From: an uncultured Alphaproteobacteria bacterium | GTDB taxonomy: Bacteria > Pseudomonadota > Alphaproteobacteria > RF32 > CAG-239 | Length of the DNA stretch: 39,030 bases | Assembly: GCA_934276635.1 (NCBI GenBank) | Contig: CAKQTH010000012.1 | Span: forward strand, 1 to 39,030 | Direction: 5' to 3' | Part shown: in pieces, positions 24,922 to 33,333 of the stretch | Position numbering within the stretch: the stretch's first letter is position 1 | Layout: each line of letters starts with the position of its first letter | Notes under the pieces: generated by a model | The model's database searches: none | What the model saw: only the letters and a program-made list of their open reading frames with translations | What the model was told of the DNA's origin: nothing | Position numbers and translations under genes: made by a program

Positions 24922-25662
24922 GAACCAATCAAGAGAAGTCAAAATTTCAAAAATATCTTCATCAGCATTGAGGCGGTGGTTGCTGCCTTTGCGAATCTTT
25001 ATCGTAACATTTTTTGAAGTCAGCTTGTTTGCGATTGAAAAAGCGTGTTGATACGGAATGCTTGCGTCTTCGGTTCCGTGAATCAAAAACACCGGACAGT
25101 CGATTTTGAGCTCGCGGTGGTTCAGCACCATATTTTCGATTCCGCTTTCAATCAGCCGTTTGGTGAAAATATAAGCAAAATCTTTGTTTCCGAAAGAAGT
25201 TTTTCCGGTTCCTTCAAGCTCTTTTTTCTGAGCGTCGCTGAAAAGGTTTTCATACATCGGGAGCATAAAATCAGGCGCGGCGGCAAGTCCGACAAGTCCG
25301 ACGGTTCTGTTCGGGCGTTCTTTTGCCGCCAACAAAGACAGCCAGCCGCCGATGGAAGAACCGACCAAAACAATCGGAGTTTCAATCAGATTGTCAATCA
25401 GCTCCAAAACCTGAGCTTTCCAAATATACATATCCGTATTTTCAAAGCTTTTTATATCAGAACCGTGTCCGGCAAGTTCAAACCGCAAAAAATCTATACC
25501 GTTATCTTCGGCATATTTTTTGACGGCTTCGGGCTTTTTGCCCCACGGATCGGAGCACAATCCGTGCAGGTACAGAATCGTAAAAGGAGATTTTTTTGAT
25601 GAATCTTGTTTAATGTATTCAAAATTTGTTGTAAAACCTGATTTAAAAGTGTATTTTTGCAT
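24901..25662 (-). CDS. alpha/beta hydrolase
   Basis: 253-residue cytosolic serine hydrolase. The start at 25662 is chosen because GGAG lies eight bases upstream and the family fold begins there; an in-frame codon at 25842 would add 60 residues without homology. Motifs are LYLHGLCSDPWG (oxyanion region), VLVGSSIGG (nucleophile serine near residue 103), IHGTEDASIP (acid near 199) and GSNHRL (histidine near 229). It resembles YqiA-like or serine aminopeptidase-like esterases. Natural substrate unknown. It is divergent from the glycosyltransferase gene. Confidence 0.87.
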   Translation of the reverse strand: MQKYTFKSGFTTNFEYIKQDSSKKSPFTILYLHGLCSDPWGKKPEAVKKYAEDNGIDFLRFELAGHGSDIKSFENTDMYIWKAQVLELIDNLIETPIVLVGSSIGGWLSLLAAKERPNRTVGLVGLAAAPDFMLPMYENLFSDAQKKELEGTGKTSFGNKDFAYIFTKRLIESGIENMVLNHRELKIDCPVFLIHGTEDASIPYQHAFSIANKLTSKNVTIKIRKGSNHRLNADEDIFEILTSLDWFKKTVGK

Positions 25663-25709
25663 AAGAATTACTCCATAATATGATATTTGCAAAGGATTAT
25701 AGTTGTAAA

Positions 25710-26882
25710 ATGAATAAAAAGGAAGAGAAAAAACCGGTAGTGTTACAAATTTTGCCCGAATTGGGGCAGGGTGGAGTTGAACTCGGCACAATCGAAATTG
25801 CAAGCGAATTGCAGAAAAAAGGATATACCAACTTTGTGGCATCGCAGGGCGGAAGACTAGAACATTCGCTTGACAGAATGAAAGTTAAACATTTTACTTT
25901 GCCGCTGAAAACGAAAAATCCGATAAAAATGTATTTTAACTCGTTGAAATTGGCAAAAATCATCAAAGAAAACGGTATTAATATCGTTCATGCCCGTTCC
26001 CGCGCGCCGGCATGGAGTGCATATTGGGCGGCAAAGCGCACCGGAGTGAAGTTTTTGACGACTTTTCACGGCACATACGGTCTCGGCCCGAAAGGTATTA
26101 AAAAGTTTTATAACCGCGTGATGACATACGGCGATTTGGTGATTGCGATTTCAACTCATATCAAAAACCATATTTTGCAGAATTATAATGTTGATGAAAG
26201 CAAAATCAGGCTTATTCACCGCTGCGTCGATATGGAGCGTTTTGATGTTGAAAAAATGACCGCCGAAAGAATGATTAAGCTGATGGAAGAGCACAATATT
26301 CCGGAAGATAAAAAAATCGTGCTGCTTATCGGTCGGCTGACCCGTTGGAAAGGCCAAAAGCTGATGATTGAGGCTCTTGAAAAAATTAAGGACGAAGACT
26401 TTTTCTGCGTTTTTGTCGGTGATGATCAAGGCCGCGAATATTATACAAACGAGCTTAAAGAAGATATAAAAAACAAAGGGTTGGAAGGAAAATTTGCGTT
26501 TATACGAAATATAGACGATGTTCCGGCGCTGATGATGATTTCAGATGTTGTGGTGTCGGCATCAATCGAGCCGGAGGCGTTCGGCAGAATCGCCGCGGAA
26601 GGTCAGGCTATGGGGCGAATCGTTTTGGCGTCGAATATCGGCGGTTCGCTTGACAGTGTTCTGGACGGAGTGAGCGGAAAGCTTTTTGAAAGCAATAATC
26701 CGCAGGCTTTGGCCGATGCTTTGCACTGGGCGCTGAATATTTCTCCCGAAGAAAGACAAAAATTTGCTCAAGCAGGCATAAAAAATATAAAAGAACACTT
26801 CACAAAACAAATTATGTGTGATAAAACTATCGCCGTTTATAATGAACTTTTGAACTTAAAAACAAAAAATGAGGAAAAATAA
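25710..26882 (+). CDS. glycosyltransferase family 4 protein
   Basis: 390-residue GT-B fold glycosyltransferase from this start; an ATG at 25680 is possible but lacks a ribosome site, while AAAGGA lies upstream of 25710 at a long spacing. The N-terminal GQGGVELGTIEIA forms the glycine-rich acceptor loop. The donor half carries LLIGRLTRWKGQKLMIEAL and the EX7E motif in EPEAFGRIAAEGQAMG, which binds the nucleotide sugar. Such enzymes build lipopolysaccharide or other envelope glycans. The stop is two bases before thrS, whose ribosome site lies within this gene. Confidence 0.88.
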   Translation: MNKKEEKKPVVLQILPELGQGGVELGTIEIASELQKKGYTNFVASQGGRLEHSLDRMKVKHFTLPLKTKNPIKMYFNSLKLAKIIKENGINIVHARSRAPAWSAYWAAKRTGVKFLTTFHGTYGLGPKGIKKFYNRVMTYGDLVIAISTHIKNHILQNYNVDESKIRLIHRCVDMERFDVEKMTAERMIKLMEEHNIPEDKKIVLLIGRLTRWKGQKLMIEALEKIKDEDFFCVFVGDDQGREYYTNELKEDIKNKGLEGKFAFIRNIDDVPALMMISDVVVSASIEPEAFGRIAAEGQAMGRIVLASNIGGSLDSVLDGVSGKLFESNNPQALADALHWALNISPEERQKFAQAGIKNIKEHFTKQIMCDKTIAVYNELLNLKTKNEEK

Positions 26883-26884
26883 CA

Positions 26885-28807
26885 ATGGTTGCAATTAAAT
26901 TACCGGATGGAAGCATTCTGGATATGGAAAGCGGTGTCAATGGTTTTGACATTGCGCATAAAATCAGCCCGTCTTTGGCAAAGGCCGCTTTGGCAATTAC
27001 GGTAAACGGAAAAACTCAGGACTTGAGCACAACGATTACAACTGATGCAACCGTTACAATTATCACCGCGAAAGATGCGGAGGGATTGCACATTTTGCGC
27101 CACTCCTGCTCGCACACGATGGCTCAGGCGGTTAAGGAACTCTGGCCGGATACTCAGGTTACTATCGGCCCGGCGATTGAAAACGGTTTTTATTATGACT
27201 TTTCGCGTAAAGAGCCGTTTACAACCGATGATTTTGCAAAAATTGAAGCAAAAATGCATGAGATTGTCAAAAGAGACGAAAAGATTGAAAGAATTGTTAT
27301 GCAGCGTAACGAGGCTATCAAATTTTTCAAAGATAAAGGTGAGCACTATAAGGCTGAAATCATTGAAGATTTGCCGGAAAGCGAAGTTATCTCTTTGTAT
27401 CGTCAGGGAGATTTTACGGATTTGTGCCGCGGGCCGCATGTCCCGTCTACCGGAAAAATCGGCGATGCGTTCAAACTGATGAAAGTTGCCGGCGCATATT
27501 GGCGCGGCGATTCGTCTAAAGAGATGCTGCAAAGAATTTATGCAACGGCTTGGACAAACAAAAAAGATTTGGACGCATATCTACTGATGCTTGAAGAAGC
27601 TGCAAAACGCGATCACCGCAAGCTCGGCCGCGAGATGGATTTGTTCCATTTTGAACCGGAATATGCTCCTGGCGCCGTATTTTGGCATGATAAAGGATAC
27701 AAAATTTATCGCCGCCTGATTGAATATATGCGCCATCGTCAGGAACAAAACGGATATCTCGAAATTTCTACTCCGGCGGTTATGGACAGATGTTTGTGGG
27801 AGACTTCCGGCCACTGGCAGAAATACGGAGAACATAACTATTCGGGGCAGACCGAAGACGGCAAAACTTTTTGCATTAAGCCGATGAACTGCCCTGGAAG
27901 TCTGCTTGTTTATAAACAGGGAATCAAGTCTTATCGCGATTTGCCGCTGCGTTTGGCAGAATTCGGAAAAGTTCATCGTTATGAAGCCAGCGGCGCTCTG
28001 ATGGGCTTGATGAGAGTTCGCGAATTTACGCAGGACGATGCTCACATTTTCTGCACTCCGGAACAAATGGAAGAAGAATGCATCACTACTTTGAAGCTGA
28101 TTTTGGATATTTATTCCGATTTCGGATTTAATGATGTGAAGATTTATCTGTCGACCCGTCCGGAAAAGAGAATCGGCGATGATGCGATTTGGGATTTGTG
28201 CGAACACGCGCTTGCAAACGCTTTGACTTCACACGGATACGCTTATGAAATCAATGAAGGCGAGGGCGCATTCTATGGACCGAAGCTTGAATTTATTCTG
28301 AAAGACGCAATCGGCCGTGAATGGCAGTGCGGAACAATTCAGGTTGATATGAATCTGCCACAGCGCTTTGATATTTCTTATATCGGCGAAGACGGAGAAA
28401 AACATCAGCCGGTTATGTTGCACCGTGCGTTGTTCGGTTCAATCGAAAGATTTTTGGGTATTTTGATTGAAAACCACGCAGGAAGACTGCCGTTGTGGTT
28501 GTCTCCAGAGCAGGTTGTCGTTATGCCGGTTGTCAGCGAGTTTGACGAATATGCAGAGCAGGTTGCAAAAACTTTGCGTTCCCGCGGCCTCAGTGCCAAG
28601 ACTGATTTGCGTAATGAAAAAATTACTTACAAAATCAGAGAACACTCGGTTGAAAAAACTCCGATTATCATTGTTGTCGGAGCAAAAGAAAGAGAAAACG
28701 GAACGGTTACGGTTCGTCGTATCGGCTCGGACAAACAAGAAGTGTTTAAGCTTGAAGAGCTGGCTGATGCTTTGGCAAAAGAGGCGAAAATGCCGCACGC
28801 CGACTAA
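26885..28807 (+). CDS. thrS: threonine--tRNA ligase
   Basis: 640-residue class II synthetase charging tRNA-Thr in the cytosol. Domains: TGS (about 1-62), the editing region with HILRHSCSHTMAQAV (about 70-85), the catalytic core (about 240-530) with MNCPGSLLVYKQG and RYEASGALMGLMRVREFTQDD, zinc-binding Cys/His residues, and the anticodon-binding domain (about 540-640). Full length and no missing motif. It sits two bases after a glycosyltransferase gene, an unusual pairing. A terminator follows. Confidence 0.97.
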   Translation: MVAIKLPDGSILDMESGVNGFDIAHKISPSLAKAALAITVNGKTQDLSTTITTDATVTIITAKDAEGLHILRHSCSHTMAQAVKELWPDTQVTIGPAIENGFYYDFSRKEPFTTDDFAKIEAKMHEIVKRDEKIERIVMQRNEAIKFFKDKGEHYKAEIIEDLPESEVISLYRQGDFTDLCRGPHVPSTGKIGDAFKLMKVAGAYWRGDSSKEMLQRIYATAWTNKKDLDAYLLMLEEAAKRDHRKLGREMDLFHFEPEYAPGAVFWHDKGYKIYRRLIEYMRHRQEQNGYLEISTPAVMDRCLWETSGHWQKYGEHNYSGQTEDGKTFCIKPMNCPGSLLVYKQGIKSYRDLPLRLAEFGKVHRYEASGALMGLMRVREFTQDDAHIFCTPEQMEEECITTLKLILDIYSDFGFNDVKIYLSTRPEKRIGDDAIWDLCEHALANALTSHGYAYEINEGEGAFYGPKLEFILKDAIGREWQCGTIQVDMNLPQRFDISYIGEDGEKHQPVMLHRALFGSIERFLGILIENHAGRLPLWLSPEQVVVMPVVSEFDEYAEQVAKTLRSRGLSAKTDLRNEKITYKIREHSVEKTPIIIVVGAKERENGTVTVRRIGSDKQEVFKLEELADALAKEAKMPHAD

Positions 28808-28826
28808 GCGTAAGCAACAAAAACAC

Positions 28827-28860
28827 AAAACCCCCGATGATAACTCGTCGGGGTTTTTGT
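28827..28860. terminator. terminator after thrS
   Basis: AACCCCCGA / TCGTCGGGGTT forms a GC-rich stem with an A run before and T run after. It lies between the convergent thrS and glgP genes and may serve both. Confidence 0.8.
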
Positions 28861-28904
28861 TATGAATAAGCAGAGCGATAGTTTGAATAAGCAGAGCAAT
28901 CAGA

Positions 28905-31397
28905 CTAATTGAACTCTTCCGGCTCTTCATCGCTTGCAACCGGGCTGATATGCCATATTTTGTCGGCATATTCCATAACCGAGCGGTCGCTTGAAAAATA
29001 TCCGATGCGGGCAACATTAAAGATTGCTTTTTTCGCCCACAGCTTTTTGTTCAAATATTCCGTTTCTGCTTCTTTCATTGCTTTGTCAAACGCTTCCAAA
29101 TCGGCCATAACAAAGAAGTAGTCGCGGGTTGTCATCTCATCAAAAATTGCCTTAAACAGCAAAACTTTGTCTTTTTCGCAGAACATATTTGAATTTACCG
29201 AATTCAGAATCCTCTTGATGTAGTCTGATTTTTCGTAATATTCCCGCGGGTTGTATGTCGGGCGCATTTTTCTGATTTCTTCATCGCGCAGGCCGAACAG
29301 ATAGAAATTGTCGGCTCCGACTGCTTCTCTGATTTCAATATTTGCACCGTCATAAGTTCCGATGGTCAGAGCGCCGTTCAGAGCAAATTTCATATTGCCG
29401 GTTCCGCTGGCCTCAAATCCGGCAGTCGAGGACTGAACGCTCAAATCGGCCGCAGGTATAAGATTTTCGGCTACCGAAACCTTATAATCTGGAATAAACA
29501 CAACCTTAATCATATCATCAACGCGCGGGTCATTATTAACCACATCGGCAACATTGTTGATGAGTTTAATAATCAATTTTGCAAAAGTATACGACGGAGC
29601 GGCTTTACCGGCAAAAATGTATGTTTTTTTGCACTTCGGGCGTTTGTTGTCGCGAATAATTCCGAGATAATCGCCGATAACCTGCAAAATTGTCATCAGC
29701 TGGCGTTTGTATTCGTGAATTCTTTTGGCGTGAACAACAAACATACTGTCCGGATCGACCATAACGCCGCAAGACTTAAATATCCTTTTGACCATACGCT
29801 GTTTATTTTGCATCTTGATGTCAATAAACTGATCAAGAAAGTCATCATCATCAGCAAAATCCTCAATTTTTTGCAACTGAGTGAGGTTTGTAATCCAATC
29901 TTCGCCGATTTTTGAAGATATCAAATCGCTCAAAGCTGTGTTGGCGTGCAAAAGCCAGCGGCGCGGTGTTATGCCGTTTGTAATATTGATGAATTTTTCC
30001 GGCCAAAGCTCATAAAATTCGGGCACAAGCGAGGTTTTAATCAGTTCGGAGTGGAGCTTTGCAACACCGTTTATCTTAAACGAGCCGACAATCGCCAAAT
30101 TTGCCATACGAATAATCTGAGCATCGCCTTGTCCTGAAACAATCGAAACTTTTGCCAATTTTGTTTCGTTGTCGCCGAATTTCTGCCGTGCTTCTATCAT
30201 AAAGCGGCGATTGATTTCATAAACAATCTGCAGATGACGCGGCAGATATTTGCTGAATATGCGGGTCGGCCAGGTCTCAAGCGCTTCCGGCAGCAAAGTG
30301 TGGTTGGTATAGGCAAAAATGCGGGTGACAATACTCCACGCATCGTCCCACTCTTGTCCGTATGTGTCCATCAAAAGCCTCATCATTTCAACAATCGCAA
30401 GCGTCGGGTGGGTGTCGTTCAGCTGAATGCAGACATAATCCGGCATCTTGTCAAAGTCGTTGCTCTTTTCCAAAAAGCGGCGGATAATATCCTGAATAGC
30501 GCAAGAAACAAAGAAATATTGTTGCATCAGGCGCAGTTCGCGGCCGCGCTCGACATTGTCTGACGGATACAAAACCTTAGAGATTGTTTCGGTCTGAATT
30601 TTGTCGCGGACGGCTTCCATATATCCGCCCTCGTTAAAGATGTGAATATCGAGCTCATCATCGGTTTTGGCCGAAAACAGGCGCAGATAGTTGACCGATT
30701 TTCCGTTATATCCGACAATCGGAAAGTCAAACGGAAGGCCGTATACGGTTTTGGTGTTTACCCATATAAAATTGTCTTTTCCATCGTGATTTTTCACAAC
30801 TTCAACATTTCCGCGGAGAGGAACCGCAACTGTTCTGTCGTGTCTGGCAAACTGCCAAGGAGAATCTTCGCCCTGCCAGGTGTCGGCTTGTTCAACTTGA
30901 TATCCGTTTTCAAATTTTTGTTTGAAAAGGCCGAATTGATAGTTGATGCCGTATCCGAAACCTGGAATCCCGAGTGATGCCATTGAATCGAGATAACAGG
31001 CGGCAAGTCTGCCCAAACCGCCGTTTCCGAGTGCTGGATCATATTCCGTATCAAAAATTTCCTGCAAAGAAATGTCCGGCAGACCATCGATTTTTATATC
31101 TTTCATAATTTTGAAAAGCCCGAGGTTGTGCAGGTTGTTTTCAAGCGAGCGTCCGAGCAGATATTCTATGGAAAGATAATAAACTCTTTTGGCCCCGACC
31201 TTATTATATCTGGCGATTGTGTCATACATCTTGTCCATTGCAAATTCGCGCACGGCCAGAGCAACAGCCTCAAATATCTCATCTTTATTGACCTCGCAGG
31301 TTCGTTTACCGATAAAATATTTGATATAATGTTGGATTGAAAGTTTCAGTCTGGCTTTATCGATTTCGGTTAAAATTGTTGAATTTTTATCACTCAA
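28905..31397 (-). CDS. glgP: glycogen phosphorylase
   Basis: 830-residue enzyme releasing glucose-1-phosphate from glycogen or other alpha-glucans. TTG at 31397 is preferred as start because AGAGAGGG lies seven bases upstream; another TTG at 31415 lies within that site. The pyridoxal phosphate lysine is in EASGTGNMKFALNGALTIGT near the C-terminal quarter. EYDPALGNGGLGRLAACYLDS and QLNDTHPTLAI are other hallmarks. Length matches the family of about 800-850 residues. No other glycogen genes are nearby, so it is monocistronic here. Confidence 0.96.
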   Translation of the reverse strand: MSDKNSTILTEIDKARLKLSIQHYIKYFIGKRTCEVNKDEIFEAVALAVREFAMDKMYDTIARYNKVGAKRVYYLSIEYLLGRSLENNLHNLGLFKIMKDIKIDGLPDISLQEIFDTEYDPALGNGGLGRLAACYLDSMASLGIPGFGYGINYQFGLFKQKFENGYQVEQADTWQGEDSPWQFARHDRTVAVPLRGNVEVVKNHDGKDNFIWVNTKTVYGLPFDFPIVGYNGKSVNYLRLFSAKTDDELDIHIFNEGGYMEAVRDKIQTETISKVLYPSDNVERGRELRLMQQYFFVSCAIQDIIRRFLEKSNDFDKMPDYVCIQLNDTHPTLAIVEMMRLLMDTYGQEWDDAWSIVTRIFAYTNHTLLPEALETWPTRIFSKYLPRHLQIVYEINRRFMIEARQKFGDNETKLAKVSIVSGQGDAQIIRMANLAIVGSFKINGVAKLHSELIKTSLVPEFYELWPEKFINITNGITPRRWLLHANTALSDLISSKIGEDWITNLTQLQKIEDFADDDDFLDQFIDIKMQNKQRMVKRIFKSCGVMVDPDSMFVVHAKRIHEYKRQLMTILQVIGDYLGIIRDNKRPKCKKTYIFAGKAAPSYTFAKLIIKLINNVADVVNNDPRVDDMIKVVFIPDYKVSVAENLIPAADLSVQSSTAGFEASGTGNMKFALNGALTIGTYDGANIEIREAVGADNFYLFGLRDEEIRKMRPTYNPREYYEKSDYIKRILNSVNSNMFCEKDKVLLFKAIFDEMTTRDYFFVMADLEAFDKAMKEAETEYLNKKLWAKKAIFNVARIGYFSSDRSVMEYADKIWHISPVASDEEPEEFN

Positions 31398-31493
31398 GGC
31401 TTTTCCCTCTCTCAAATATTACACATTTAGAGTAAATATAACATTTTTATCGAAAAATGGAAGAGATTATCTTTTTTTTAACCAATAAAGTTT

Positions 31494-31512
31494 ATTATCT
31501 ATAAAAGATAAT
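31494..31512 (+). promoter_or_regulatory. inverted repeat upstream of tolC
   Basis: ATTATCT (31494-31500) and AGATAAT (31506-31512) with five bases between, 22 bases before the tolC ATG. It may be an operator or a leader hairpin. Confidence 0.35.
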
Positions 31513-31534
31513 GGTAAATCAAAGGACTTAGTAT

Positions 31535-32887
31535 ATGAAAAAAAGTTTTGTTTTGAGCTTGCTGACGGCTACATGCATTTGTGGTGGAGCTTCAGCCGGA
31601 ACTATTTTTGAGGCAATGGAAAGCGCATATAACAGCAATCCGACATTGCAGGCACAAAGAGCGTCTTTGCGTGCGGTTGATGAAAATATGGCTATCGCAA
31701 AATCGGGATATCGCCCGACAATGGCGGTTTCCGGTGAATATAAAGATGTTCATGCCAATAATAATGTTGTGGAAATTCAGGACGGATATTCTCAATCGGT
31801 ATCGGCCAGCGTTACACAACCATTGTTCCGCGGTTTTAAGACCGTGAACTCGATTAAGTCTGCCGACAGCTATATCAGAGCCGAGCAGAACAATTTGTAT
31901 AATGTGGAACAGTCGGTTTTGCTTGAAGCTGCAACCGCATATCTTGATGTTTTGCGCGATGAAGCTATTGTCAAACTGCACATAAATAATGAAGAGTTGC
32001 TCAAAAAGAGAATGGACGAAACAATTCAACGCTTTAATGTCGGCGAGTTGACCAGAACAGATGTTTCGCAGTCAAAAGCCCGTTATTCTGCCGCAAAATC
32101 GGAAAGAATCGCCAGCGAAGGAAATCTGCTTGCGTCTAAGGCCGTTTATGAACAAATCGTCGGACAGTCTCCGGAAACATTGGTAGAACCGGAAACTATG
32201 TCAGCTTTGTTCCCGACCGATTTTGAAGTTGCAAAAGAAGAGGCTTTGCAAAATAACTATTCTTTGCAATATGCAAAATATCTTTTGGAATCAAAGAGCT
32301 ATGATGTAAAGACCAATACCGGTGATTTGCTACCGACAGTCAGTTTGAATGCTGCGGCAACAAGAGGAAAAGAAGAATCTTACACCACAAAAGATCCAAC
32401 AACAAACAGCGCATATTGGGGTGTTAATATGAGTATGCCTTTGTATGAGGCCGGTGCGTCGCGTGCAAAAATCCGCCAGAGCAAATATCAGAAATGGCAG
32501 GCTCAGGAACTGGTTCAGGCCGCTGAACGCGCTGCTCTTTCCTCGGTTACAAGCTCTTGGGAATATATGAACGCAAACAAGGCTAAAATCGCCTCGGTTC
32601 AAGACCAGATTAAGGCTTATGAAATTGCGCTTGATGGTGTTAAGAAAGAAGAGGCTCTCGGAAACCGCACGGTTCTTGATGTTTTGAACGCATATCAGGA
32701 TTTGCTCAATTCTCAAGTAGAAGAAGTTTCCGCCCGCCGCGACTACTATGTTTCGGGGCTGAATATGCTTTCTTCCGTAGGCAAATTAACTGCGGAAAAC
32801 TTGAAATTAAATGTGGAATTGTATCAACCTAAAAAGTATTATAAAGAAACAAGAGACAAATGGTTGTCATTGTCTATTGATAAATAA
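31535..32887 (+). CDS. tolC: TolC family outer-membrane channel
   Basis: 450-residue outer-membrane efflux or secretion channel. A signal peptide (residues 1-21, ending GGASAG) precedes two repeated halves of long helices with beta-barrel strands: TIFEAMESAYNSNPTLQAQ opens the first, and the second begins near KEEALQNNYSLQYAKYLLE. Typical final motifs are ALGNRTVLDVLNAYQDLLNSQ and DYYVSGLNMLSSVG. It forms a trimer linking inner-membrane pumps to the outside. AAAGGA lies before the ATG. The order tolC - PopZ-like - valS is a known alphaproteobacterial arrangement. Confidence 0.93.
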   Translation: MKKSFVLSLLTATCICGGASAGTIFEAMESAYNSNPTLQAQRASLRAVDENMAIAKSGYRPTMAVSGEYKDVHANNNVVEIQDGYSQSVSASVTQPLFRGFKTVNSIKSADSYIRAEQNNLYNVEQSVLLEAATAYLDVLRDEAIVKLHINNEELLKKRMDETIQRFNVGELTRTDVSQSKARYSAAKSERIASEGNLLASKAVYEQIVGQSPETLVEPETMSALFPTDFEVAKEEALQNNYSLQYAKYLLESKSYDVKTNTGDLLPTVSLNAAATRGKEESYTTKDPTTNSAYWGVNMSMPLYEAGASRAKIRQSKYQKWQAQELVQAAERAALSSVTSSWEYMNANKAKIASVQDQIKAYEIALDGVKKEEALGNRTVLDVLNAYQDLLNSQVEEVSARRDYYVSGLNMLSSVGKLTAENLKLNVELYQPKKYYKETRDKWLSLSIDK

Positions 32888-32938
32888 AAAAAATCTGCTA
32901 AACTGACAGAGTTTTGAAAATATACTTGGGTTGAGTAA

Positions 32939-33232
32939 ATGAAAGACGAAGGCGAAGAGCTATCTGTTAGCGAAATTTTATCATCAATCAAAACGGCGGT
33001 TTTGGATTCAAAAGCGCCGTCTCTTGATTCTGTAAATTTGAACGATAATAATGAAGAAATCTTTGTACTCAGGGCAGATATGGCGGTCAAAAACTATCCG
33101 CATAACGCAATTTCCAAAAAAGATTTTGACGATACGAGCCTGCAGATTTTGCGCAAATTCGCCCGCGTTTTTGCTACCGGAAATTTAATCAGACAAAATC
33201 AAAAACGAGTGACCGTAAAGGAAAGTTCATAA
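32939..33232 (+). CDS. short PopZ-like (DUF2497-type) protein
   Basis: 97-residue protein lying between tolC and valS, exactly where alphaproteobacteria encode PopZ, the polar organising protein. Its N-terminus ELSVSEILSSIKTAVL resembles the conserved N-terminal PopZ helix (pattern EEILxSIRRI) that recruits client proteins. The remaining 75 residues are short, with a final helix LQILRKFARVFATGNL. The usual proline-rich middle and the C-terminal oligomerisation helices are hard to recognise, so this is a reduced version or a diverged relative. The assignment rests mostly on position and the first helix. Confidence 0.6.
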   Translation: MKDEGEELSVSEILSSIKTAVLDSKAPSLDSVNLNDNNEEIFVLRADMAVKNYPHNAISKKDFDDTSLQILRKFARVFATGNLIRQNQKRVTVKESS

Positions 33233-33333
33233 GGCTGAAGCGCCTGAACATTCCTTGTGCCCGTATCCCTTTCAAAACATATATGAAAGAGATTTTTGTT
33301 TTTGTGTGACAATTTTTTAGATAGGAAATAAAT

